Assembly: GCA_037178625.1 (NCBI GenBank)
Contig: CM074148.1
Location: 930,001 to 994,000 of the forward strand
Direction: 5' to 3'
DNA from: Skeletonema tropicum
Lineage: Eukaryota > Bacillariophyta > Thalassiosirophyceae > Thalassiosirales > Thalassiosiraceae
Length of the DNA stretch: 64,000 nucleotides
Every line of letters starts with the position of its first letter. The first letter of the stretch is position 1. Positions 29,379 to 39,620 of the stretch are shown piece by piece. The notes below the pieces were generated by a model that was given only the letters and a program-made list of their open reading frames with translations, made no database searches and was not told the origin of the DNA. Both the position numbers and the translations under genes were made by a program.

Positions 29379-30850
29379 CTACCTCAACTTTGGAATAGTC
29401 ACAGTCGAGGCCAACTTCTTTTCTTTTCTCTCCACCTTTCCAACTCCACCGGTGGCAAACTTGAGAATCGTACCATCCTTTGCTCTCTCGTCGATTGCAT
29501 TCACTTGAGCTTCAACTGTGGCACAAAATGCTTCCATGGGAATGTCCACCTTATCCAAACCAAATGGACTATGTCGGCAGATTTCAGGACAGCAATGTCA
29601 AGTTTGGGAAACCATTTCACAAAAGATATAAACACCAGTCAGTACATACATGCATATAAATATGTCACACTGCCCACTCCACCACTACTTACTCGACAAG
29701 CTTGGAGCCCATCACAATCAAAAGCATGATAACCATTGACGCGGCAGCAATAATAATTGGAGTCATCCAACAAATACTTGCACTCCAAACAAATGACGCC
29801 AGGATGAAGAATGTGAAAAAACTTGTCATTGTAATAGCATCATATGAAGCGGGTAGACCCGAAGCACGCGTACGGACACAGTCTCCAATCATATCATTAA
29901 GCTTTTTGAGACCATTATCAAAACATCGGACGAATTGACCATGAATTTTGTTGTTCTCGTCAACGACGATACCCTTCCCATCTGGCACCTTGTGTGCTTC
30001 GACTACAATGCAACGAATCACATCCAGGATCCATTGGGGTTGCCAACATGGATGTTGATGCATATGGTTCAATTCATCTTTTGTTAATATACCACGATCT
30101 ACCAAAGCCTGACCTTGTCCACCCTCCTGCCCAAGAGACGATCCCCGCAATAAAGCCATGGATGCATAGCAGAATGCAATGATGTATCGAGACATTCTAT
30201 CGGAAAGTTCTTCATCGGCTATGTATCTACGGTTCATCATGGCAAAGTCTAGGGATTGTGTGATGATGTCACCCCATAATACTCTACTGTCTGTTAATGT
30301 ATATTGTACGATGTATCGATCAAAAAAGATTTGCAAACACGTACATATATGTCAGCAAAAATGATATCAATCCATTAAATCACGCACAATTGATACTGCA
30401 AACAACACGATATACGTGCACATTCCAATTCATGAATATATACTCACCCCACCAACGATCATAGCAAGAATTAAACCGAAACACCAACGTAAAAACAAAC
30501 AATGTCCCCAAAATACTAATAGCACTCTTACAATTTTCAATATCTTGCAACCAAATTTCTTCTTCCCCACCTGGATTTAGCAGTGCCCTGTCACGCAACC
30601 ATGATGAGAAAAATGCGCACAATACTGCCCAGACTGTGAGGCCTACTGTGGTTTTGATGAACCAGGGGATTTCATCGTCGATTGATTCGATGAGTAGCAG
30701 TACGAAGAATTCAGATTTCCCTTCTTCATCGTCTAGTTCGGCAAGACGGTCTTGGGAGTGACAACTGTTGGTTACGCCGCGGGGTTTGCGGGAGCTAATT
30801 GCGCCTCGGATGGCAGAGTTGAAGGAGGACTTTTTGCGGCGATTGTTCAC
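29379..30850 (-). CDS. Bestrophin-family anion channel
   Basis: Three exons: 30850-30448, 30290-29693 and 29568-29379, with donors GTGAGT and GTAAGT and AG acceptors. Phases fit exactly, giving 396 codons. Bestrophin features: WFIKTTVGLTVWAVLCAF, LVFRFNSCYDRWW followed across intron 1 by DSRVLWGDI, the second membrane region (FFTFFILASFVWSASICWM), and DPFGLDKVDIPMEAFC across intron 2, the equivalent of the conserved NPFG/DPFG. Bestrophins are pentameric anion channels; in algae and diatoms some sit in thylakoids and carry bicarbonate (known). The first codon at 30850 is GTG and an in-frame TGA lies 7 codons upstream with no ATG between, so the true start, and any plastid targeting peptide, must be in an unseen upstream exon. 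The LINE inserted just beyond its 3' end. Confidence 0.88.
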
Positions 30851-31045
30851 GGTCTCTCGAGCGTGACAATTTACATGTCAGTTTGTGACGAGACCTGAAG
30901 TGTGAGTTTTTCGAGTGATTTTAAATTTTTCGTTCGTCTCCGCCCGAACTCGTGTCGGCTCTACGGCATGCTACTGGACTGAGTGGGCACTATACACTTG
31001 ATACGAATGAAATAAAACAGTAAATTTATATAATTATCAATCTAT

Positions 31046-32251
31046 TCATCGTACAGTTCCATCGACTGCGTCAGTTTCTTCACTTTTGATCTTGTGACGT
31101 TCGTTTTGGTGGATTTTCAGTGCACGTTCTCCGATAAATCGCTGTCTACATCCACAACAAATATGAATTCGTGTATCCATCTTCATGTAAGCACTGCGTA
31201 ATGCCTCATCTTCGTGTTCAAAGTCATCCTGAACTCGAAGTGACGGGCATTCATTCATTTGAAATTCCCAATCAAGCAATTCCTCCTCCTCCTGCTGCTG
31301 CTCTTCATTTTCTTCTTCCTGAGGAGCTTCTTCTACAGCGGTCGGCTGCTGTGTCCTAACAACTTTGGCACGCTTCGATTTTGTAGCCTTCAACATGGCT
31401 TTAATACCTTCCCATATCCATGAGGCGCTTTCAAATTGTAAAGCTTTCATTATCAATTCGTTTCGACGTTTCCCTCTCACTTGGCAGTACCTCCTCGACA
31501 TCTTATTCCTTCTTGGGTGAAAACTCTCAATACTCTCCTCCGCCACATCACCAATACAGCGCCATAACTTGAGTGTGTTCACCAATACATCCGATAGCAG
31601 AGTGAACCATTTTAATTTGGTCGGAAGTTGTAGAGGGTTCTTGTCGCCAGAGAGAGGCGGGTCGACTACGATCAAGTTATGAATTTGTCTCTTCAATTCC
31701 TTGATGTTGTCTTCAAATTTTTGGATGGCAGCGTCATCCTGTTCTTTGGTGCTCATCATTGTCTTGCATAATCATAATTCATACCAGACCTTATAAATCG
31801 CCACCATCTTATCTCTGTACTTCTTCATCGCCTCTCTCAAACTTGGCTCCTTCACCTTCTTCATCATCTCATCATAAAGACGTCCTTGAATCTTCTCGGC
31901 GTTCTTGGCTAAAATCATGCAGTGCGGACCAACGATAACACCGTTAAAGTATACCTGAAGATCAACGTTGAATTCCTTTAGCGTATCCACAATGATAACT
32001 TGAGAGAAGCAAGAGTACTTCTTGTGTATACGTTGCAGCTCATCAATTGTGTTCTTCACCATACAGCTCTGCTCAAGCATTTGCTTTTTGAGAAGTTTAT
32101 CATCTGGCGTCTCAGTATGAAATGGTGCGCGCGGCGATTTGTGACTGCATGTTGTGTGTGGTGTGTAGTGCGGCGCGGGCCCTCGGGGCCTGTTTTTTTT
32201 TGCAATGTACCCGTCTATAAATTTGCTCTGCAATGCTTGTTTTTGTAACAT
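31046..32251 (-). pseudogene. Transposon-like C2H2 protein interrupted by one in-frame TGA
   Basis: Two frames in the same register, 32251-31772 (159 aa) and 31759-31046 (237 aa), are separated only by TGA and three codons, so they form one protein of about 400 aa with a nonsense codon. The first part has YFNGVIVGPHCMILAKNAEK; the second has LWRCIGDVAEESIESFHPRR and RRYCQVRGKRRNELI, then a Gln/Glu-rich stretch and a C-terminal C2H2 finger (CCGCRQRFIGERALKIHQNE). The arrangement, with a GP/H motif and E..H...N/R..RG pattern ending in a finger, resembles C-terminal parts of eukaryotic DDE transposase-like genes; this is an impression, not a family assignment. TGA could also be an assembly error. 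Confidence 0.5.
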
Positions 32252-32347
32252 AAATGTGTCATGATGTCAAAATTATTCTGTGGATTTCGTGTTGGATTTT
32301 TTTTTGCAATGTATCCGTCTATAAAGTTGCTCTGCAATGCTTGTTTA
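32194..32347. repeat. Direct repeat pair upstream of the C2H2 frame
   Basis: A block of about 50 bp (poly-T, GCAATGTAYCCGTCTATAAA, TTGCTCTGCAATGCTTGTTT) occurs at about 32194-32242 and 32298-32347, 103 bp apart, with few differences. The first copy encodes the N-terminal residues of the 159-aa frame. Confidence 0.85.
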
Positions 32348-33599
32348 ATAACATTCTTATAACAGAAACGTTTTATTACATACTCACTTACTTACTTAGA
32401 GCCGTTCCAAGCAAAATTGCATCGTAGATGCATAAGATTTTGATAGCAGCTAACAAAAAAGTGCAGCGCGCTGTCCGAGCAACCTGGAGCGCAACTGCAT
32501 GCATGCATTTTTTTTCGTTCGACAGTCAGTATCTAACATGATAGCCGCTACTCTCATAGCCACCACGTTGCACAAACCCTACCAGTAGTAATATCCAGTG
32601 AACTATATCGCAGACAACACCCTTTGCAACTATTCAGCCGCAGGGTTTTATTATTACAACTGTCTACACCGCATAAATAAATGACTAATACATGCTACAT
32701 AAATGTCATTTCTGTCTATGATGTTGCTATTTTTATCCAGCCTATTGCAATATTATGGACAATAAATAGCCGACACTTCTTATATATAATAATGTTGATG
32801 AGTTGCGGTCTTTAGAGCCGCTCGATCCGCCGTCTACAGGCTTATTGTTGTGTTAGAGTGTCAAATTATTTATGCAATTTTGTGCACATCTTGTGTCCTT
32901 GGTATTTTGGAGGTGTGGGGGGGCTTTAATGGTCATTCCGAGCAACCAGAATCTCACTTCATATTACCATCGGCGATGGGTAGCGGAGGGGTAGTGCCTA
33001 TAGATGTTTATCATCTTCGATGGGTGCAGGGAAGGTGGTTGTTTTCATTTCAAATCTCAATGAAGTGGATTGCAATGATATTATCTCCACCCCTACAGCA
33101 GCCGAAACGCCACACTGCTGCGAAAAAATCGCCATAATGTCGTTTAAGGGATGGGCCATCGATACCTTATGAAATATACTCATGGACTGAGATAGGCGGC
33201 CATACTAGGGGTGCCATTGTAGGCCATTGTGGTGGCATCTTTTTCTCTTTTTCTGCACGATCATCGATCATGCAAAAACCGAGTTACCGATCGCGTTTGA
33301 CAGTACTTTATACCGATCGCGTTTTACATATTCTCAAATATATGACGTCACTTGTTCCTCTCCTAACTTCAACGTGTCAGCTTCTCTGCTGGCAGGAAGA
33401 ACATGTCGCCATCCGTGACTTTTCCGCGCAGCCACTCATCGACTATCATGCTACGGAACACCACATGCAATTAGAAGAGTGCATAAATAATAATGAGTGG
33501 CTTGCGTATGACATTCCTCGCACGCAAATCAATATCTTAAATATGTGACCATTACGGACCGGCATAACCAAACCACGAACAAAATTGACCGTATAAAAT
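32348..33599. other. Intergenic region
   Basis: Several small frames (33227-33418, 33270-33548) show no recognisable features. A near-palindrome around TGCACGATCATCGATCATGCA lies at 33255-33275. Nothing else is seen. Confidence 0.4.
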
Positions 33600-35840
33600 A
33601 TGCACACTTCAAGAGAGAAAGCGCAGCAACAGCAACCATCCTCTTCCGACGTGAACAGCAAGAGCGCTCGGAAGGGTGTTAGATGCTCATTTCTGTCTAT
33701 TCGTCAAATAATTTACAACGTCCAATGGCCGAAAGTGCGTGTAGGCGATCATATCTTCCGCGAAATAGTAGAATTACAATCATCGCGCAATCCATGCTTC
33801 GAACACTCTACTGATCCACATACTCTTCTGAGGCTTGTTCTTTCCTCTTGCAATATGCGTGAACTAAAACATGTATTGTCTGAGCTAGGATGCGTAATGG
33901 ATCTATATCGCACCAGACAGGAACAATTATCTATCGCTTACAATGTCATTTCCAATCGCAACGTTACCTGTAACGGTTCAAGCTCGGCTCAGTTCTACAA
34001 ATCGGATGCAGAAAGCAAAGCTGGAATAATGAATTATGGCCGTTGTGTAAATAACAGTCATAACTTGCAGTCGTTGGCTGCTCCAGAGTGTTCCAGCGTA
34101 TTGTCTAATGGGTAAGTCCGAAAGTGTATTGTTAAGATGAGCTGAAATTGGAAGAAGCGTCTTATGTGATTCAGAATTTCATGTATAAGCGAAACGCTTA
34201 ACACTGCGTAAAACATTACGTAGATTGATCGTACGAACAACATAGAAAGGATCGCTCATTCACCTACATTTAAGTCGCTTTTTGCTGTGTGGTATTAACC
34301 TTCCATAGAGTTCATGCCAAAAATAAAATTGTGATGTATGCAAATTTATTTTGAACTTGAACTGGTATTGTTTCTCCCATATGAATGTCGTCATGTCAAA
34401 AACTAATCACTTATCCTTACTTATCCCTATTTTCATTTACTTCAGCAATGGCGGTGTGACAGCGGGCAACAAAAAAGATGTTGTCGACAACAACAAGAAC
34501 GAGCATGATATACCTCTTCTGCAGACAAAGCAAGGCGATTGCATCTCTCCCGCTCATGTTAGATGCACTAACTTTGAGCAGGCAGAAGCATTTGATGCAT
34601 CATGCAAATCATGGAGATCATGCGATAATAATAATGATTATGACGATGTCGAGCAGGCGAGTTCTTTGTTAAAGTTAAAGCAATCATCAAAAAATTATGA
34701 CATCGAACAGCAGTGCCCTAAAGAGAGCAATGGTAGTGCCGCAACTCCAGTGAATACTCATCATCCGTCTGAAACGGACATACCAGCGTCTACCTCCTTC
34801 TGGTGAGGAGTCAGCAGTTGACCCAACTAATCTTCCGGCGTTGCTGTATCATGCTGGGGAACAACCTGCTACTGTTCGCGCATATCGCCGCTGCTCAGAA
34901 GATCACAGTCTTGTGGGCCGCCAAACCATTCGCGATCATTTATATGATTCTCTGTCTACCAGTAGACTTCCGCGCAGCTGTCTCGACCGCCTGTTTCATG
35001 AGTCTTCTGGTTCTACCGTGAAGGATTATCCGTGTCGTAATGCTACTTCGGTTGCTAGACTGTCAGGAGAACGTGATAATGATGGCACCAATATGGGTGT
35101 TGGTAATGTTGATAACGCCCCCTTGGAAGCAGACGATGCTGGTGTATTTCGTAGCAATAATGGCAATGCAGCTCGGCCAGTTGGAGTTGGAGAAATTCCA
35201 CAGAACACAAAAGCGTCTGGAACTATTGGATCTATGTTGGGAGAGCTGTCGGAAAAGGTCATTCCAGTTCCAGTTGTGACACCTGTAAAAGATACAACAT
35301 CGTCCATTGCTAGACAAGGTGAGTTATTATACTTGTACGAGTGTCACTGGTACGGTGTACGATTCTGAAAATAAATTTGTCCTCACGACAAAAATATTTT
35401 GAGGTCCGATACTTCACTTCATCGCTGACATTTTTGGTCTTTTCCCAATGTTACTTCCAGCTCCGAATATATCGTTAAAACATATAATATTCTTTGTGAC
35501 AACCTGGCTTCAAAAAGTCCTATGTGTCAAGCAAGTCCGACACAAAGGCATACCTCTGAAGGAGATCAAGAAGCAAAGTATGGTCGCTGAACAAAATTTG
35601 GTAGACGGTCATCGCGAGACGAAGCTTCGTTTCATTCCGAAACATAAATCACAGGAACTTGATGACATAATCGTGTTAGTGACACTTGGCAACATAATGG
35701 ACTTACAGAAACACTCCTTAGACAGTCCTGTTTGCCACACCATTTGCGACAGCTTGGTCAGTTCAGGTATATCATCCCTGGAGAGAAGTTCTTTTCCAAT
35801 GCAATATTCACAACTTGCATGGAAAATAAATTTGTCTTGA
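33600..35840 (+). CDS. Three-exon gene of unknown function, one frame break
   Basis: Exon 1, 33600-34111; intron GTAAGT...TTTACTTCAG to 34445; exon 2, 34446-35318; intron GTGAGT...TTACTTCCAG to 35460; exon 3, 35461-35840 ending TGA. Splice phases agree, but exon 2 needs a one-base shift between about 34755 and 34806, where both frames are open, so the gene is either mutated or misread there. The product is about 587 aa: a basic start (MHTSREKAQQQQPSS), a compact region (FLSIRQIIYNVQWPKVRVGD, LLRLVLSSCNMRELKHVLSE), then low-complexity Asn/Ser-rich sequence. No domain is recognised. The stop codon lies inside a 35-bp palindrome and related hairpins sit in both introns. A further possible exon lies at 35922-36115. 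Confidence 0.5.
34318..34354. repeat. AT-rich hairpin, copy 1 (intron)
   Basis: CAAAAATAAAATTGTG and, about 5 nt on, CAAATTTATTTTG pair imperfectly. Related to the palindromes at 35366 and 35822. Confidence 0.6.
35366..35401. repeat. AT-rich hairpin, copy 2 (intron)
   Basis: GAAAATAAATTTGTC, short loop, GACAAAAATATTTTG; imperfect version of the palindrome at 35822-35856. Confidence 0.7.
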
Positions 35841-35856
35841 AGACAAATTTATTTTC
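35822..35856. repeat. 35-bp palindrome over the stop codon
   Basis: GAAAATAAATTTGTCTT and its exact reverse complement, separated by one base. It contains the stop codon of exon 3 and would fold at the end of the message. Confidence 0.9.
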
Positions 35857-36231
35857 AATCACGGCAACATGACAAATTAACGACAATCAATAAAGGATAC
35901 AACAAAGGGAGAATATTTCTCGTGATGAAGAAACATGTCACCTATAATGACAATGTACCTGTATTTCTTTCTGCAAATGACGGTATCCTCGACAGATATA
36001 GCCAATCAATTTCTGTAAAAAGCACCTTTAAGCCAGGTACTTCTCGCTTTCTACGTAGGAACAAGTACAAATCCTACAGCGGTATGGTCTACAGAGCCTC
36101 TACGTGTCCACCAGGTAAACTTTCTCACTAAATAGCTACTATACTGATTCCTACCAAGATCCCTGTAGAAAAAAGTTTGGAAAAAAATGGAGAATTTGTG
36201 ACCATAAGGGGTTGGGCACCTCCCGGCCCCG

Positions 36232-36660
36232 TTATCGACACTTCACTGCGCTTGTTTCGACCCGGGGCCCCGAGGGCCGATCATTTGACAGTGAGCAAGC
36301 AATGTGGGTTGCTTTACCATCACTTCCAATATTGAGGTGTATGAAACGATCCATGCCATTTTCACACTCCCCGTATACATCCTCGTATGGAATACAAATC
36401 TGCCCCGTTTTCGTCTCAAAAGCAGATTCCATCATGAATACGTCTACTTCTTTCATGCTGTTATTGCTTTCGTCGTATCCACACACCATGTTGAGAGGAT
36501 CTTTCAAGGCTTCAAATTTGTGCCACGTTTCCATCACATTATCATTCCAGCCGACAATTTGAGCAATTGCCCTCCGCAGTGGGGCGTAAACCTTGAAGTT
36601 TTTGAAGACTTCCATTGCAATACTTTCACACTGCCCGCGAATAGAAGAGGCTACAGCCGA
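36232..36660 (-). CDS. Hypothetical protein, last exon or fragment
   Basis: The frame is open from about 36672 (after a stop and a possible AG acceptor) to 36232. It encodes IRGQCESIAMEVFKNFKVYA, AIAQIVGWNDNVMETWHKFE, VDVFMMESAFETKTGQICIP and CENGMDRFIHLNIGSDGKAT. Composition is that of a folded protein, yet no family is recognised. ATG 36615 is the first inside; an upstream exon is likely. Confidence 0.4.
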   Translation of the reverse strand, partial: SAVASSIRGQCESIAMEVFKNFKVYAPLRRAIAQIVGWNDNVMETWHKFEALKDPLNMVCGYDESNNSMKEVDVFMMESAFETKTGQICIPYEDVYGECENGMDRFIHLNIGSDGKATHIACSLSNDRPSGPRVETSAVKCR

Positions 36661-36819
36661 AGCAGAATGTTACGGGTGGACGGATTCACGTTATCTTTAT
36701 GAGGGGGGTGATGAGAGGACTCTCTCCAGCACCAGCAGTGGAGACACTGATATTTGGACTGAACGCAGAAGATTTTATGCACATGAAATATGGAACTGGT
36801 GACTAGGCATTGTTGATTT

Positions 36820-36902
36820 TGCCGGCACCTCAATATGTTGGGCCCATCATGTTGGCAAAGGGTAGTAGCGTCAAGTTTGGCTGGGTTTTCGAGGTGCCGG
36901 CA
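36820..36902. repeat. Short inverted-repeat unit (MITE-like)
   Basis: TGCCGGCACCTC at 36820-36831 and its exact reverse complement at 36891-36902, 83 bp end to end. It could fold as a long stem-loop or be a miniature transposon; no target duplication is evident. Confidence 0.6.
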
Positions 36903-36918
36903 TAATGGTGATGACGGC

Positions 36919-37224
36919 CTATGGGTCTGAAAAGGGGTAATGATTCGCTAACAACGTGCTAGTTAATTCCGCGCAACAGGGTGTCAAAAAAGGTTTTTTT
37001 GAGTTTTTTTTTAAAATCGAGTCGGCCTCGTTTTCATGTAAATGTCCGTTTGCGACCCTCTCGAGAGACCGTGTGTTGTTGATGGCGCTGATGTCGTTGC
37101 TGCCCGATTCGGATAAAGTGTCTCTTTCTATTTCTATGCTACCTTCAGCTGCGGCGCTACGTTCGCTCTCTTCTTGTAGCGCGGGAGGATTATCCGCACG
37201 AGGGGCCTTGTCTTGAGCTGACAT
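36919..37224 (-). CDS. Small hypothetical acidic protein
   Basis: From ATG 37224 the frame (MSAQDKAPRADNPPALQEES, EIERDTLSESGSNDISAINN) is polar and looks like a disordered N-terminal exon, ending at 36919. There is no domain and no supporting neighbour; it may be spurious. Confidence 0.25.
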   Translation of the reverse strand: MSAQDKAPRADNPPALQEESERSAAAEGSIEIERDTLSESGSNDISAINNTRSLERVANGHLHENEADSILKKNSKKPFLTPCCAELTSTLLANHYPFSDP

Positions 37225-37638
37225 AATTAGTATTTTGTCGTCAACGCAAGAGATGATGTGTAGCAGCGTCTTCAATCTTCAAGATATTGTGATGGCTGGA
37301 ATCTTGTGTATTTTTTGTGCCCCCCCCCGCCAAACGCCAAATTGAACATCTGTCTTTCTCGTGACGATGTCTTTTGCATAGCTGGTACCTCTAGAGAGGT
37401 GTCAAATGGCATCAGTAGACAAAAGGGGGTGCGCTAACTCTAGAGAGCACTCGTCCGGTGTAAGCCCCACCTACCTATCTATCTACCTGTGTATGATGTG
37501 GTGAACAGCTACTTATACGAAGAGATAGTTAGAACGTAACCTCAACAGTAGGGGCGTTAATAATAGCACGGCGGGCACGGCCGGAAGACTTCTAATCTTT
37601 GCAATAATACATAAAAAAAATCATCGTGCTACTCCATC

Positions 37639-38612
37639 ATGTCGGATGAGGGCGATAATAATTTCGTTAGGTACATCTACAGGGGCGCAGAGGACGAACA
37701 TATTCCGGAAGATGCAACTTATGTCATCATGGGTGAAGACGTCACAGTCGTCCGGAGAAGAGCATTCTATAGGCATGATAACATCGTTGAAGTCATTTGT
37801 CATGATAGAGTCGAAACAATTGAAGAAGGGGCATTCGGGGACTGTTTTTGCTTGAGACGAGTCATCATGCCGGGCGTCAAAATAGTTGAGGGGTGGGCAT
37901 TCAATGGTTGTGAAGATCTGACGGAGGTCGAATGTGGCAAGCTGGAAAGAGTTGGAAAAGGGGTATTCGGTAGGTGCAAATCTTTGAGGAGCATACACCT
38001 CCCATCCATCAAGATTGTTAAGGGATATGCATTTGCTGCGGTGACGCCCTGATGGATGTGAAATTCGGCAACAAGCTGGGACGAATGGAGGATGGGGTAT
38101 TCAGTCTCTGCCGCTCTCTAGAACGAATCACCATCCCATTGAAAGATGGCATGATGTCGGATGATACATTCAAGGGGTGTGAAAATTTGAGCCACGTCGA
38201 TCTAGTTGAGGGAGACCTACACGAAACTATCGTTGCATTACACATGGAGGACTGGAGAAATGATATGGATGATGAAATTGATAGTATTAATCAGATTCTT
38301 CCCTATTCACCTTCTGGGGGAAAGTGGGATCATAACATCAGTGATTATTCTGCGGGAGAAAAGGCCCGGGCGATACGAATGTGGATTAGGTCCCTTCTTG
38401 GCAAAATCAATCGTTACCAAGCAGAGCATCAGCGCTTATTGGATGAGGAAGTTGCAACGGCTCTCGAGCTTATCTTATCAGCAGAAATCGTGATAATCAA
38501 TGTCGTTCCTTTCCTCGCATTGCCATCGCACACGTTTGAGATGGAAGATGAAGAAGATGATGCAAGTGACCAGGAGGAATATAGGGGGAATTTAGGAGGA
38601 AGAGAATTGTGA
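37639..38612 (+). pseudogene. BspA-like LRR gene 6, one frameshift
   Basis: ATG 37639 (MSDEGDNNFVRYIYRGAEDE). Repeats are complete (NIVEVICHDRVETIEEGAF, CLRRVIMPGVKIVEGWAF, DLTEVECGKLERVGKGVF, LRSIHLPSIKIVKGYAF) until about 38035, where one base is missing in the Cys codon of the next repeat, giving a stop at 38050-38052. The following frame continues DALMDVKFGNKLGRMEDGVF through the helical C-terminal part (LHMEDWRNDMDDEIDSINQI) and the acidic region (EDEEDDASDQEEYRGN) to 38612. Apart from this base the gene is complete, so the break is recent or a sequencing error. Nearest relative in the window: gene 5. Confidence 0.85.
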
Positions 38613-38676
38613 CTCTAGAGTATGATAATTACTTCCATGAAAAGTCATTAAGAGTTAGGGGAGGAAGCGTTGGGAG

Positions 38677-38728
38677 AATGTTTCGTAGATCACCTCAATT
38701 TCCGATTTGTCTTGACACAGGAAGGCAT
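38677..38728 (-). pseudogene. Fragment of adenylosuccinate synthetase gene
   Basis: About 52 bp match 48081-48135 within the intact gene at roughly 85% by eye: TAGATCACCTCAATTTCCGA and CAGGAAGGCAT are shared. Read on the minus strand it gives MPSC.KT.., the equivalent of [19 protein letters not shown], but with a frame change. It sits just past BspA-like gene 6. Confidence 0.75.
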
Positions 38729-38979
38729 TACTCAAGTCAAAGACCAAAGAGCGGACGCTGTTTCTTTCTCTTCATTCCTTCTCTGCGCTCAAGTGATACA
38801 GTGAGGTAATCTGATGCAACCTTCCAGGCACTCTAGCTCTCTCTTAGAGAGATTCCGGAAATTTATCTCATCTCAACGGGACAAGAGGACAGATTCGCAC
38901 ATACGTAACGATAACGAGACAGATTACTTTTAGACTGGTACCAGGTATTGTTGCCATTATGCATTCGGTGCTGTCTATC

Positions 38980-39102
38980 ATGTCGGACGAGGGTGATAAT
39001 GATTTCATCTGCTTCATCGAAGAAATCCCGTATCACAAGCAACTCATATCAATCGTGCGTGAAGACGTCACAGCCGTCCGTGCGAAACCCTTACTTACGT
39101 AG
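38980..39102 (+). pseudogene. BspA-like N-terminal fragment (copy 7)
   Basis: ATG 38980 reads MSDEGDNDFICFIEEIP and, 10 codons on, SIVREDVTAVRAK, corresponding to the first 37 residues of the family with a diverged middle. It stops at 39100-39102 where similarity has already ended. Confidence 0.7.
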
Positions 39103-39620
39103 AAGTGCACAACCCTGTGGAAAGGTATCCGGTCAGTGGACAAAGATCTGAAAACTTTTGACAAAGCAGATTTCATTAGGAAGGCTGCCGCAAGAGGCAT
39201 TAGCATTTGAAAGAGTACCACCAATACCAACAATGATGGGAAAACAAATTTGACGTATTGAAGTTTAACACTCGGTCTATCCCAGCCGGCTTTGAGCAGA
39301 TCAACGAAGACTTCGTCGAAGATTTGTTCGCATGGAAAGACAACAAGTTTATGGTGTCCAATGGTCCTGGTATTTGCTTCATTGTTCAAGCTTGCTCGTT
39401 ACCATATATATTGCAAGACCAGTGGTGGGGAAAGGAGAGTAAAATAATGTTTATATTTATCCTGCATACCAATACCATAGTGTTTCGCTCTACTTCTACA
39501 TACTTCATTCATTATACACACGATAATTTGCGACTGACCTCTATTCGAGCCAACTTTTGCCAAGTACAAGCCACTCCATTATCTTGAAGAAATCAAGTGG
39601 GCCTCTTGGAATTCTTTATC
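39103..39620. other. Intergenic region
   Basis: A plus frame around 39258-39420 (FNTRSIPAGFEQINEDFVED, KFMVSNGPGICFIVQ) has protein-like composition but no recognisable family or gene structure. Nothing further is supported. Confidence 0.3.

Noticed and set aside
39033..39389. Minus-strand 118-codon hydrophobic ORF
   Set aside because: It overlaps the antisense of a BspA fragment and has no family match; probably chance.
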